From NCBI GenBank assembly GCA_007922225.1, contig ML680053.1, positions 5,510,164-5,574,163 on the forward strand: a stretch of 64,000 bases of DNA, given 5' to 3'. The notes under the pieces were generated by a model, which worked only from the letters and a program-made list of their open reading frames with translations, ran no database searches and was not told the DNA's origin. This stretch comes from Emydura subglobosa. Lineage: Eukaryota > Chordata > Testudines > Chelidae. Made by a program: the position numbers and the translations under genes. This document shows, piece after piece, positions 26,201 through 41,200 of the stretch (position 1 is the stretch's first letter; each line of letters starts with the position of its first letter).

Positions 26201-29200
26201 GGTTAATTAGCAAATATCATCAGTCAGTCAGAGAAATGCAAGTGCCTGCAGGGTCAAGAAGGTACTAAGGAGATTCCTGAGGGATGTGGAAGCTCAGTGG
26301 GAGGAGACAATGGCAGTTGCAGAACCCACAGAAACCCTCCAAAATGGTTCTCTTGAGTGTGGGAGATGCAACCTATGTACAAAAGGCTGAGGTAGAACAA
26401 GATACATTCCTGTTTATAAAGATATTGCAACATTTAAGCATACAAACTCATATTGATTATTCCTTACCTGTCCAGGCAGTATGAGAAAGGTAAACCTGAG
26501 TTATCAATCTGTGCCTTCCAGGACCAGGATTTCGAAAGTCAGCTGGTTTAGGATGGATTAACTGTGCCTGCCCATCAGGATATAATACCTATGGAAAAAG
26601 AGGCAAAACAATCCAACATTTACTGTTCTTGGAATTTACACATCATGGTGGTACTTTTTTGCTACCATTAGGAAGGCAGGAACGCATAGTTTATCTTGTT
26701 GATAAGATTCTACATCCTCTAGTTTTACTGGCGATACATCAGCCGTTCAGGACCATGGTATAGAAAACATATTAAAGGCGGCTCTCTCCCCTGCACCAAA
26801 CACTGAGTAGCAGTCCAGTAGCTAACATTTTTAGGGCTGTATAATCTACTTAGTACCATTCCACAAGCATCCTCCTTAAAAAAAATAACTAACCTGCAGG
26901 AATGGCATTATCTCAAAGGAGAGCAATGAACCTATATCTTCATATATCATTGAGAATTTCATTCATCCCACTGTGATGTACAGATTTTTTTACTGGCATT
27001 TATTAGATGTTTCTGCTAATGTCCACAATGTGCTAGGATGCTTTTCAACTACAAAAGGCAGCACCATCTGAAGAGTGTGCAATACAAGCGTGGCATGACA
27101 GTGCTACTGACAGATGAGTGTTGTGATCTGACAGAGTATACCTGTTGTCCTTCGCTGTTATGTAAGCAGAGACAGGCTCAAACCAAACTCTTACAGACTT
27201 TGGGTAAGTGAAGATCTGGTCTCTGTGGTTCAGGCCAATCTCTAAACATATACCTGTGTTAAGCTACACACAAAAAAATCCCTCACCACTAATGAAGTAC
27301 ACAATTATCTGTAATTTAGAAATACTACTACTACTATGGTGTGTATCAGGGGAAAATGCAAACTCTTCCTCAGAGACTTTACTTTCTTGTTTCCCTCTAG
27401 GAAGAATCGCTCGTTACCTGCACTTTAACTGTGCTCTGAGGATCCTGCATGTGTTCCAGAGTTGCATCGACATCCAATGCCACCACTAATCCTGATGTAA
27501 ACCTTAAAGGGTTATCAGACTCGCCAGCGGGTTCAATAATAGTTGCAGTAGCTCTCTGGATCTGGGAGGAAAAGGGAAGCGGGGGTTGGGAGGAGAAGAC
27601 AAACATCTAAACTAAGAAAACAGGATGTAAACTTTTTAAAATTCCTGACACTATCTAAAAATTATTCAAGCGCCTCAACTTTTGGGGAATAGTCCTGGAG
27701 TCATTGTGCAATATCTGACGAAATACCCCTCATGACTGGCCAGCAGACTGGGCCATAAATGCCTCCTACTCCATCGGGACAGAGTTAACCCTGTAACCAA
27801 GAACTTCATTCTTCTGATTACTGACCTGCTCTGGGAGAGGAAGGTGAAGGAACGTGCTCTGTCGTAGCGTTGTTTGCAGGATCTTCACTGCTTCGGAAGG
27901 CTTGGAGGTCACAAGTCTGGGCATTAAGTCCAGCAGCTTATCCACGAAACTATCTTGCATATGGGGCAGCTCAGAAATAAAACATCTGTGCTTGTTAAAA
28001 ATATATTGAACAAAAATCAAATGCTTATGACAAAATTTCTTTGGTAAAGAGTCATTCAATGAGACTAGGCTGCTCAGTCAAACCACTTAACGTATCAGCT
28101 TTCTCTCATCACCTCAGTCGTGACAGTGGAAACATTCTAAAAATATCAGAACAAACAGACAATTTGAAGAAAGTTGAAGGTAGGTAGAGTTGAAGAAAAC
28201 TGTACTCTTTTGCACACCTAGAAAGAGTGTTTCCATCAATTGAATGAGGGGACTTCTTGGGGGACCTGCACCCTCTGCTAGGTAAATACACAGATTTTAA
28301 CCACCTTGCATGAGAGGCGTCTGGCATGCTGCTTGATGTAAGTGATCCAGGAATCTGAGGCAAATTCTTACTGGCATTTGTGAATAAGCCGGCAGCTGGC
28401 TGATGAGATCTTCCCTTGGTTTGAATGTCTCCCATGACACAGAGGAGCCTTTGCTGATATGGAATCTAGCACTGCCCTTACACACTATTCTCTTGGTCAG
28501 CAACAGTGATGACTTTTCTTTGCTGATCCTGAGACACACTGTGGTGAAAAGATGTAGGTTTAAGTGAAAGAAATCAATCACCTGCTGTGGTGACCTTCCT
28601 TGAATGAGCCAATCATCAAAGTACAGATATAGCTGGACCCCGTGTCTCCTTAAGTGACCCACCATGACTGCCAAGCACTTGATGAATACTCTGGGTGTTG
28701 TTGAAAGACCACAGAGCAGAACTCCAAACTGGTAGTGGAAAGTGCCCACTCAGAATTTCAGGTATTTTCTGTGTGCTGGATGAATTGTCATGTGAAAGTA
28801 TGTGTTTTGTAAGTACAGAGCAGCGAACCACTTTTGGGGATCCAGGGATAGGATTATGGAGGCTACAGTTACCATCAATTTGAAATGGCAGATGAACTTG
28901 CTGAGACTTCTTATATCTAGCATTGGACAACAGCCCCCCACTTCTTCGAGACTAGAAAATGTTAGTAAAACATCTTTCACCTCTGAATTCCAGAGGCAAC
29001 TCTTTCCATTGCTCGGAGATTTAGAAGGGAGCCTACTTCTTGCTGTAACAATTATGTCTGAAGAGGAATGGTGAAGGGAGGTAGGGGGCAGGAAGGGTCC
29101 GTATTGAATGGAATACCCCACATCGATCTCTAAGACCCAGTAGTCTGAGGTAATTCAATTCCAGGTCGCCTGAAAATAACGAGAAAGTTGCCAAAAGGGG

Positions 29201-32200
29201 TGGTGCATGGGGGTAAGTGTACAGATCCCTCCAAACTAAGGCTCTGTAACCTCTTGACAGCAGCATCAATCATGATGCTGAGATGGGGACAGAGGCCTTC
29301 TGCTTCTTCCTCAGTGGCTCTGATGATCTTTGTTTATTATAATATATGGAGGGCCTTTGTCTAGTGTAGTTTTGTGACCTGACCTGCTTTCCTCTAGGGG
29401 CTGGCATGCAGTCTCAAGGAATGGAGAGTGGCCCTCAAATCTTTCAGAGGCTGCAAGGCTTCATCAGTTCTAGCATTGAACAGGTCACAACCTTCCAATG
29501 CTGGTGTCTGGACCTCCTTCAGTAGTCTTGAAACTGTAACCATGAAGTCCAGTGCATAGCAAAGGAAGGTGGCCATGGAGCATGCAGTATCCAAAGTATC
29601 TAACGCTGCCTGCAGTGATATATGAGTCACCAAATTTCCCTCAACTACAAGAGACGTCATTTAGTTTTTCAGTAAACTGTGATATCTTACCCCAATGAAT
29701 CTAATTCTACTTTTGACAGGAACATCTGGTAATTTGTGAAGTGAATCTGCAAGCTTAATGGTGATTATATTTTCCTCCAAGATTAATCTAATTTTTTCAG
29801 ATCCTTCTCGGAATCATTTTTGGGGGTTCCTGCTGTCTGGATTTTTCATGCACAACTGCTACTACCACGTCCCACAAACTGTGTGCACATAAAAATATTC
29901 AAGCCCACCTGAAGGGATTTGATAGTGTTGATTTGATCTGCTGTTTTTGAGGAAGATGCCACAGATGCCAGGCTCTACCATAATTTTATTTATTTTTTCC
30001 TGGGTCCAACATTAATCGGCTTGGCCAGCCTTCCAGGCATGAAGGAGAGCAGAATGTCTACAAGCTTATGCTATTTCTCCTGTACTACTTCCACAGGAAT
30101 GCCTACCCTATCTACCATATGATACACAAGTTCCTGAATTGTTTTGAAACCTTCAGGTTGAGTGGAAATAGAGGACTAACTTCTTCATCTGGTGAAGAAA
30201 TGGAAACCACTCCTGGGATCAAGTGCTCCTCCACTTGCAGGTCTTCTTCCTTAGTCTACTGCTCTTCCTGCAGCACTCACAGAGGAAGCCTGCTTCGGCC
30301 CAGTAGGCCCTTCTTTCTCCATATCTGAGGCAGCACTTGCTGAGTACCCAGGAGAAAAAGTTAAGATGAGCCTCTCTGACCTTCTGCATTGTCTTAAAGA
30401 AGGAGCAACAGGAGCATGTTTTGAACCCAGAAGGCTTGGTTTCAGCCACAGCAGTTAAATCGTGGTACTGGGAAAGTCCATAATGCTAATAAGAGGGGTT
30501 TTATTCATAGTAGCATAGCGTAAAGTAGCGTCATCATCGTCCCCATTTACATATACTCAGTAAAGTCACACTGGGTGCAGAGGAGTGGACATTGCAGGGG
30601 TTCCTTCTTGCAGCCATGGATGGCAAAAAGGAATTGAGGGTCAGTTGGGCTCATTCTGCCCCTTATGCCCTTCGGTGGGTGGTGGACGAGGGCATCCAAG
30701 GTGGAAGCATATCCCCAATGGACACTGATAGTCCAAAAAAATCTGATCTGGCACAGACACTGGAAGTGGAATGTATGTGGACAATCACAGATATCACAGT
30801 GATAGCCACATTAAAAAGGGGAGAGAGAAACTGTCAGCCTATTAGAAGCCAAAAACTGCAGAAGATTTTTAAATCTGTTAGCTACTAATATGAGATGCTT
30901 ATAATATTGGAGCACTTGCTACAGGCCATAAGAAACTTTTTAGTAATCCACATGGCACATTCATTAAAGAAAATGGGAGGTGGGGGGAGGGGGATTCTGC
31001 TTTCAGACCCGCTCAGTGATTCTCTACTGGTTATATTTTAATAAAACCCCAATTCAACGCCAGTGATACAACTGATTTCAGTAGGTATGCACAGATCTCT
31101 CTGGTGGCAATAGTTATGCTGAATGTGATGTAGATCTTTGTGAGCAGAGCTGAAATGGTTTGTTTCAGAGGAAAACCCCTGTATTTAAAAGATTACTTCT
31201 CTTCTTTAAATACAGTTTTGCAACAAATCAACAGAGTACATGACGTACTGGTTTTTGCAGCACTAAATCTATATTTACTAAAGGATAATAATTTAAGAAA
31301 GCCACATATCAACGATAAAGCCCACTTTGTAGATCGAGAGCAGAATTTTACTATACTGTGCAACTTTAGATTTTATTTTTTAGAATTACATATATCTTAA
31401 AAGCTTAAGATAATTTTGAATAGGATGTGTCAAATCAATTAATTATATGTTTATTTTCAGCTTTCTTGAGAAACGATTTTGTATCAATGTTCTTTAGATT
31501 TTTTTTTTTTTTTTTTTAAATAAATAGAAAGGAAAAGAACAATGGGACACTCACCTCTGAAAAGAATCAACTTCCTGTAAAAAATTTTCACACATTCCAA
31601 AAAGGGGTTCCACTCTGAAATGAAGATAAAAGGTTTCTTTTATTTTTCTCCCCCCAATTAAAAAACTGGCTATAGTCCTACCAGCATATAAAGGTATCTA
31701 CAGATTTTGGAACATTGTGTGCTCATGGAAAATGCAAAATCTTATAGATGAGAGGCCAGCATGATAGTTTCATAAAATAAATCTGCATTTAAACAGATTT
31801 TTCTGTGAAGAAAGTATTAACTTCTCATTGAAAGACTGGAAACTGAGAAACAAATAGGTTCAGTGACTTCCCAACGAAACCCTGTGTTACAGATGGAAAT
31901 AAAAGCCAAGTATTGAGGCTCCTAATATTGTGCTCTGACCATGACAAACTAAGGGTATGTCTACACTGGGGCTGGAAGATGTACATTTCAGCTTGAAGAG
32001 ACAGATCCACACTAGTTTTGACTGAGGTAGCGCACTCAAAATATAAATGTAGCTCTGGCAGCATGAACAGCAAGAGGGTCTAGCTGCCCAAGTACGTACC
32101 TAGCACCTTGGACATACCTAGCATCTTGAGATGTCTAGTCCCTCCTGCCACCACAGCTACACTTCCATTTTTAATGCAATAATTTGATCAGAGTTAATGC

Positions 32201-35200
32201 AGGTATGTCTCATCAAAATTACACCTTCCAGCTCCAATGCATACGTAACATAAGGCTCCGATTCTGCAAACACTTAAACTTGTGTGTAACTTTACTCACT
32301 TGAATAATCATGTGATCAAAGTTATGCACACGCTTAAGTATTTGAAGTATTAGGGCCTAAAACATCCACTGCAGAAATAAGTCAGTCAAAACATTTTCTT
32401 CTTTTGTAACAGAAAAGACCGATGAACAAGCTTATAGGAGAATTCTTTAATATAAATATGATAGGTGTATTTTTATATATGCATGTGACATTTTCCTATT
32501 TATATAAACTCCAATTTTCAGATCTAAGATGAATGATGTCCTACATTAATTATTTCATATCCTTGCATCAGAGGAAAAAACCCAAACGGTTTGTACACTC
32601 CTAGCAATTTCGTAACTTGACTGACTTTACACTGTGTAGCTCAACAGGTGCTTTGAAGATAAACGAAGAAACCAGTTTATTCCCAATATGCAGTCTTTTA
32701 ATGACCTGTTATTTGCATGTCATTATGTATTGCACATGTAAGTTACCTTTGTCATTTGCAATCAAGCTTGAGAAAACTGGTGTTTTGCAGTTAACCATTC
32801 AAGAAGCCTCACCTCCAGGTAATTCTTACCCTCTAGTAGTACGTGCAGTCACTATAAGCTGTAATGCTTTGGCTTGCAGTCTCATGTGGTGAATAATGAC
32901 CACTTGTCTATTTTCCACTCCACTGTACATAAACTCCATTTTGTAAGTTTCTTCCATAATCTACAATATAAAACAAGACGTGGTTTAACTGTGTCAGATT
33001 TTGTTCAGTTGCTATGCGAACGGAGTCGCCAGAGTCAGATACCTTTCCTCCTGCTGAACAGAAACTCAGACTCATCATTTCAGTTGAACTATTCATGGAA
33101 TAAAGTACTAGAACCCAACATGTGTAAGGGGGCATTAGAATCTAGCCCTAAATAAATTTTAAAAAATACAGTGCATGGAACCTTGCAAAAACAAGGATCT
33201 TCATGGGAGTTATGTATGTGCTGTATATCCATCACTCCCTCTTTCCTGACGTCATCTCTCTCTGCATCCTGTCTCATCCACCCACATGGTAAGCTTGGTG
33301 AATGGGCACCAAAACACTCTTGTAATATAATTCACCTGACACAGTAGGTAGCACAAGAGATAAGCAGAAAACAGCAGCCCCAAGGACCAAGAGATAAGCA
33401 GAAAACAGCAGCCCCATTTAAGATCTAAATGGGCAATTTCAGTTTGTCTGGATTTTGACTTTTTTTTTTTTAAGTGCCTAACCCTCTTGTAATCAATTTT
33501 ACAGTCTGGAATGCTCCACGTTCCACTTCAAGCTTCAGCTACAAAAGGCACATCATTCTGGAAGATATACTTCAAAATTTAGGCAACAAATTACCCCATT
33601 TGCCATATTACATTATTTGTTTATACTACCACATATAAAATGTGCTCAAATAATAAGAGACGTGCTTAGATTATTAAAGAAGGTTACTAACTTCTCTGCA
33701 ATTAGCACTTCATACTGAACTCAAGTCCTGCCATGTTACACTACAAGAAAGGTTGCCCTTCTTCTTTCATTTGCTGGAAGCGATCTGTAAGTGCAATCAA
33801 AACACACAGCCTCTTTGAGGGGGTCTGTGTACTGCTGGGCAGAGCTCCCAGCAAAGGTATTGCAATTAGAGAAAGGTTTATAAGTCTCACAGACTTTGGT
33901 TTCCACCCCTGGAGATAGCTGTTTACAGCACAGTGGGCTCTCACAGACAGGCATAGCTGTCTCTCAACTACATTTTAATTCACTGGAGAGTCAAATAGTC
34001 AATATCTTTTCTCAACACTTGTTTCCAGCCTAGGTTTGTTTGCAGGTTGCTGAATAGCTCTCTTTCTCTGCTACTTTTATTTGGATTCTTCAGTTCTGGC
34101 TTTTCTGTGCATACTCTCTGTCATTTTCAGGGTAGCAGTATCATGGGTTTTAATCAAAATTGAACATGGGAAAAGCTTAGATCCAAAACCCCACTTTGTG
34201 ATTTGTGCCCAAGTTCAGAGTATAAGTTCAGTCCCACCTCTACTCTGAACTAAAAACAGACAGCTTTTATATCTGGGGTCCAGCTCACAAACAACAATAT
34301 CTAGTCGACTTCTACACCCATGTTACAAACCGTCATGAAATGGATGATAAATTCTTGGCTTTCACCATTCCAACACAGTCATTTAAAGCACAGCTAATGA
34401 GATCAGCTGCCAGCACTTGATATTCAGAGATGGTCAAAGATATGACTTTTTAGATATTTTATGACATTTTAGACTTGATTCTGACTAATAGGGATGTATT
34501 GGTTGTGAATCTAAAGGTTAAAGGCAATTTGGGTGAAAGTCATCATTAAATGATAGATCTCGTGTTTCTAAGAAAAGGAAGAATTGAGGGCAGCAGAATA
34601 AGAACAATGCACTTCAAAAAAAGCAGACTAGAACTCAAAGAACCGGTATGAGAAGAAAAATCCAAGGATGCGTCTACAATGCACGCTTCTTTTTGCAGTG
34701 GATAGTGTACCTACCCATATAGACCCTCTAGGACAGGTATAAACAGGAGTGTAAACAGTGAGGCATGGCTTAGGCAGGTAAAGCAGACATGCCAGAAGGG
34801 TGTGGGTATATACTTGAGAACATACCTTACATGATTCTCTACAAGCCCAAGCCATGCCTCCCACATCTACACCGCTATTTTTAGCAATATATTGTCCCAT
34901 TGCCTCCCCATTGCTGGAGTCTTTCCCTGCCACAGGAAGACTGGCAACGGAGAAAGGGTCTGGCAGAGAGGAAGCATCAGGCAGCTCACCTTTCCCCACG
35001 CCCTCCCCTCTGCCAGAGCCTTTCACTGACACATGTAGCTACACACTGCAATGTGGTTTTCACTACAGCATGTAGCTACATGGACATTGCATGCCGTTGC
35101 CAGTGGTGCATAGTGTTGACGCAGCCTGAGGGAAAAAGGAGTTCAGGAAAGCTGATAGTTTCTGAAAGGAGACTATTTTAAAGGCACAACAGCAAACTAT

Positions 35201-38200
35201 GCCAATGCAAAGGAAAATTATTATTTTTTTTATCTGAGGCCAATATGGCTCCATCAGGAGCTCTTTAATGACCTGACAATCAAAAAGGAACCCTACAAAA
35301 AGCAGAAATATGAATGAACTGCTACGGATGGGTACAAAAGAATAGCACAAGCATGTAGGGACAAAACCAGAAAAGGAGAAGGTACAAAACGAGTTATATC
35401 TAGCAAGGTACATAAAAGGCAATAAGAAGAGGTTCTATAAACACATTAGGAGCACAAGAAAAACATAGGAAAGCACAAGTCTACTACTTAGCAGAGAAGG
35501 AGAGCTAAAATGGACAACATCAAGAAGGCTGAGGAATTTGATGCCTATTTTACTTCAGTCTTCACTAAAAATGTTAATGGTGACCAGATAATTAACACAA
35601 TTAATATTAACAAGGAAGAAGGAACACCAATCAAAACAGGGAAAGAACAGGTTAAGTGTATTCAAGTCGGCAAGGCCTGATGAAATGCATCGAAGAGCAC
35701 ACTAGGAACTCACTGAAGCAATCTCTGAGCCATTAGCAATTATCTGCAAGAACTCATAGAGGACAGGAGAGGTCCCAGAAGACTGAAGGGCAATCCATAG
35801 TATGTATATCCTTAAAAAGTGGAAGAAAGAGGACCTGGGGAATTATGGACCAGCCAGACTAACTTCAATATCAGGAAAGATACTAGAACAAATTATGAAA
35901 CAATCCATTTATAAGCACCTAGGTGATAATAGGGTTATAGTAATAGCCAACATGAATTTTCCAAGAACCAATCATGCCAACCCAACCTAATTTTCTTCTT
36001 TGAAAGATTTATTGGCCTAGTGGATGGGGGGAAAGCTGTAGGCATAATATATCTTGATTTTAATAAGACCTTTGACACAGTCCCACATGACAATCTCATA
36101 GGCAAACTATGGAAATATGGTCTAGATGAAATTACTATAAGGTGCACAACTGGTTGAAAAACTATACTCAAAGAGTAATTAACAATGATTCACTGACAAA
36201 CTGGGAGGACATATCTAATGGGGTTTCAGAGGGGTCAGTCATAGGTCTGGTACTATTTGTTCAATATTTTCATTGAACGATGGACGATGGACAATACGTT
36301 TATAAAATTAGTGGATAACACCAAATGGGGAGGAGTTGCAGACACTTGGGAGGACAGAATTAGAATTCAAAATGACCTTGATAAATTGTAGAACTGGTCT
36401 GAAATCAACAAAATGAAAATCAATAAAGATAAAGGCAAAGTACTTCGCCTAGGAAGGAAAATATCAAATGCACAACTACAAAATGGAGAATAACTGGCTA
36501 GCTGGTAGCATTGCTGAAAGAGATCTTGTGGTTATAGTGGATCCCAAACTGAATACGAGTCAACAATGTGATACAGTTGAGAAAAAGGCTAATATTCTGG
36601 GGTGCATTAACAGGAGTGTCATATGTAAGACACGGCAGGTAATTGTGCTGCTCTACTTGCCAGTGGTGAGACCTCAGCTAGAGCACAGTATCCAGTTCTA
36701 GGCACCACACTTCAGGAAAGATGTGGACAAACTACAGGAAGTCCAGAGGAGAGCAACAAAAATTATTAAAGGTTTAAAAAAACCTGATCTACATAAGGAA
36801 TGGTTAAAAAACGGGGCATGCTTAGTCTTGAGAAAAGACTGAGGGGGGATCTGATAATAGTCTTCAACTATGTGTTAGGGCTTTTACAAAAAGGACAGTG
36901 ATCAATTGTTCTCCATGTCCTCTGAATGTAAGGACAAGTAGTAATCGGCCTAATCTGCAGCCAGGGAAATTCAGGCTAAGTATTAGGAAAATCGTTCCAA
37001 CTGTAAGGGTAGTTAAGCACTGGAACAGGGTTCCAAGAGAGCTTGTGGAATCCGTCATTGGAGATTTTTAAGAACAGGTCAGACAAACACCTGGCAGGGA
37101 TGGTCTAGCTTTATTTGGTCATGCCTAAGGCAAAGGGGCAGGCTCTGAGGATCTCTCAAGGTCCCTTCCAGCTCTATATTTCTGTGATTTTATGGGGACG
37201 TCAGCACAGCTGATCTTGTGAGCCACTATCAGAGTACAGTTAGTCTCAGATTTAACTGCAACAAGATCAGCCTAGACAGATCATCTTCTGAAGATAACAC
37301 AGAAAGCTTTTAGTTTCCAACAAGTGTGTTGAAGGTGGAGTTCTATATAATCATATCTTCAATCAGACGGTTGACTCTGAATTAAGATCTCACCCGATTA
37401 TCTGCTGCATGTGTAATTTTCTCTTTTTAAAAACAAAACAAAACAAAAACAGCATCCAAGCGATTCTGAGTATCTTTGGTATATATGGAATGACATACAA
37501 GTCATCAACCTTGCATTCATCCCACATCTCACACACAATTCACGTTGCTTTTGGAATCCAGGATCACTAAAATAATCTGTTTTACTTCAATAGTCGGAGG
37601 GATCAAAACACACAAGGGAAAGTCCTCGCCCAGGGGACTTGCCTCCATCAAGACATGGCTCCTACAAACTCACCTGTTTTGCAGCAGCTGATGCCAAAGC
37701 ATTCTGCTTCAGGTAGAGAGGAGCTGCCACATTCCACAGTTTTTCCTGGAGGGCCTATAAAAGAAACCCATGGACTATGGATAAATGTCCAATACAATAA
37801 TTTAAGAGTGAAAACAAAGTTATATCCCTGTGCTAGTAGGCCTAGGGAACTACACAGGAACAGGGATTGCTTTGTCTCCCCCCGACAATCCCTCCTTGCT
37901 GGTCAAAAGGCAGCATTGGCACTTTCTTCATTCCTGGAGAATGTATTGGCCTGATGCCACAGAGCCTTTAAAAATATGAGTGAGAAACCCTCCCCTATCC
38001 TGGTTGATCACCACTTTCTCAGGCCAAGATCAGGACCTCCTCAGGTTTCAGGCAACCACAACAGCCTGTTCTCAGAAGCTCATGGCCCCAGTAATATTCC
38101 AGGACACCCTTGTAGGCAGCTTCATCCCCACCAAAAGACAATGGAGAAGATTTAGTGAGTTACTGAGACTACTTGATAATCACCGCTACGGATGCTGGCA

Positions 38201-41200
38201 CCAAAGTATCTACTGTTTTCTGATGATTTGTGACAGAATCAGCAAGGAAGATCCACTGCCCCAACCCACCCTCACTTCTCCCAACCCTTCTTCCCTTCCA
38301 TATGACTGCACAGGAACACCCAAGGAGCCAAGATTCAGAACATGCAGAGTGTCTGCTATCTGGACAGGCTCTTAAAATCTTGACCCACCAGCCCCAAGCA
38401 TAAGGGAACAGCTTCAGTTCTGCTATGTCTGAGACCCCTGGATCCCAGAAAGATTGGGAAGGGGCAGGATTTGCTGCTAAATGCTTCTATTCTGTCTCAG
38501 AAAATACTTTAGTGGAGTGTTAATTGTCTAACAAAAGGAGCTGAGTTGGCACTGGAAGGGTCTCACTTTCCAATCTGTTTAGGCTTTTAAATTGTATGGT
38601 CTTTCCAGATATTCTAAACTACTCATGATTTCATGCAGATCGTTGCCTTTTCCATGTTGCCTTGCAATGGATCTTCTCATCTAGACATGAGCATTTCCCT
38701 CACCTGAGCCAACCTTCAGCTACAGTCCACCCACCTCCTACAAAAAGAACAAAAACTTATTTTTGCCAAAAGGACAAGGTAGCATATCTCCTTGTCCCAT
38801 GTAAATAGGTTCATTCCAATCCCCCACCTAGAGGAAAGGAACTGTCAAGGAGAATCCCAAGCCCTGATTCTCTGCTGGCCCAGCTATTGACTAGTGTATC
38901 GAGCTGTATCTGCTTATCTGTAATAACTTCCTTGGGTTGCAAATTTACTTGAAGATTTGCCTGGCCTAACATTAAGAGAACCTAACTGGCAATTTCACAT
39001 AGAACAAAGAATGATTTTTTCCCCCCCATTTTCATAACCATCCTCTAATTTACTAGGCAATACAGTAATTTTTCTAGAAGAGAATCATTTGCAAATCATT
39101 TATGCTTTGCACTTATATAGTGCATCTTCAATGCACATACAAACATTAATTTAATCTTCACAACATCCCTGGAAGCCAGGTAAGTATTATTCCTGTTTTA
39201 CAGATAAAGAAAGTAGGCAAAGAATTTAAGTTCTGGTTTATTTTAAGAAACTGACCTTTTGCTGACAATGGTTGTCCTAGTGGATAAAAACAGTTTACCT
39301 GCTGTTGTAAAATGGATGGAACTGTTTTCAATATGGTAATAGAGAACATAACTGAGACTCTGCCCAAGTCTTAAGAATCTTTTCTTCATAGTACTGAAAA
39401 CAGTTTTGTTCCATCAGCAGTCAAACCATTTTCAGCACCAGTTCAGCAAGAACCATTATCAATGACCATCGTCAGCAAAGAATCGATGATCTTGTCTCCA
39501 CTGGGATTTCAAGCCTGTATAGCAGCACTGTTCAAACCCCTAGCAAAGACAGGGTTTACCCTGATGCATGCACAGTTTGCACTGTGCCGGTGTAAACTAT
39601 GTCCATGCAAAGGGTTTATAACAGTGGAGCCACATCGGTGGCTGAAATCACAGTGTAAACAAGCCCTAATTGATGTGCCCTTGGACACAGAAGGGAAGCA
39701 GAGTCAGAGCTGGGCTATAAACTGTAGTTCTTGGAGCCAGCTTAGCCTTGTTTTCACTTAACGGTGCCATAAGGATCCTGTATGCCTGCATCCTGTTAAA
39801 CACTGTCTTAAGCAAATTAGTATAAGTGAAGCATAGGCCTATGACCTTCAGCATACATAAAGTGGCTCAACAGTCACTCTAGATTTTGGGGAACTGGAAA
39901 TAACTTGCTTAAGAGAAAAGTTGACATAAAATGAAACTAGGCAACCACAGGAATAATTGAACTGATACTAAGCTTGGATATTTTAGGATAGGATGTTGGC
40001 AGATATTTAATCAAAAACTTGCTTTAGCAATATGGTAATGAGCAAACAGGGATTAATATGCTAGCCTACCAGGTAAAGGCACCCCAATATTATGGGGAAG
40101 TTGGATATGGACAGAGGCAGCTTGTATAAATATTCATGGTGACTCCCAGGCCCAATATAAGCAAGAACCCACATGAAGAAGGGAGCTAACCCTCCATGCG
40201 TCAATATTTTAGTGCTATAATCTCTCTTCTGGGAAACACTGGGGATCTGGACCATTGGACCAATTTGGCATGGCAGAAACAGGGGTGGTCCTTCATTTCT
40301 TACCACCAGATCTCCAAGAAAGTGGTGTGAGTATATGCTATGCAAGGGATAACATTTAAGATCTCTCTAATACTCTATTATTGCTATTTGCTTATGTGAT
40401 CTGGAGCTTTCTTGTCTCTACTAATTGTATTAATAAAGGTGGTTAAGGTTGTGCTTTGTTCTCTGTGTGAGAGTACCCTTCCCCTACATCCTGGGGTTCC
40501 CTACAAGATATTGAACTTGTCAGTTTTGATTCTGTTGTGTCCAATTCTGGGACATGAATCGTAGTACCCGCCCCCCTCATTAAACGAGTCCCAATCTGGC
40601 AACCATTATAGGATCACACTACAAACTCAAGATCCTTGACTTCCAGTCCTGTGATCAGAGCATCACTGGATCCACGATTTCACATTTCCTAAAGCAGACT
40701 TCACAAGTGGTTAGACTCACTAGCACACGTGAAATATGGTCAGTGCAAGATTTTGGGAAACACACATAGCCAGTTACATGATTCCAAGACTTAGGAACAC
40801 AGATGAAGCCTAACCTTGATGAGGAGCAGCTGACACCGAAGGTAAGTTGCAGAGAAGTCTGCCACTCCTGCAAGTTCTGACTGAAGTTCTCCAAGCCTCT
40901 GAAGGTCACTGGAGCAAAGAAGGAAAAATGCAAAATTCAGATGCATAACACCACCACCATAAAGCATTGTTAAAAAGAGAGAGTAAGTTTTAACACAATC
41001 TGAATCCTGCAGCAGTGGCAATGGTGAAGTTACCTATTCCTATATTTTACCTCTACACAGCCCTATAACAAATCCTATGAGCAGCAGCAAATCATGCACA
41101 GCAGAGCAGCCTACACATGGGGACTTGCTAACTTCTCTCCCCTTCCTCTAGGGCGGCTGACATGAGCAGCAGTTAGTCTGTCACCCTGCATTATTCTGCA

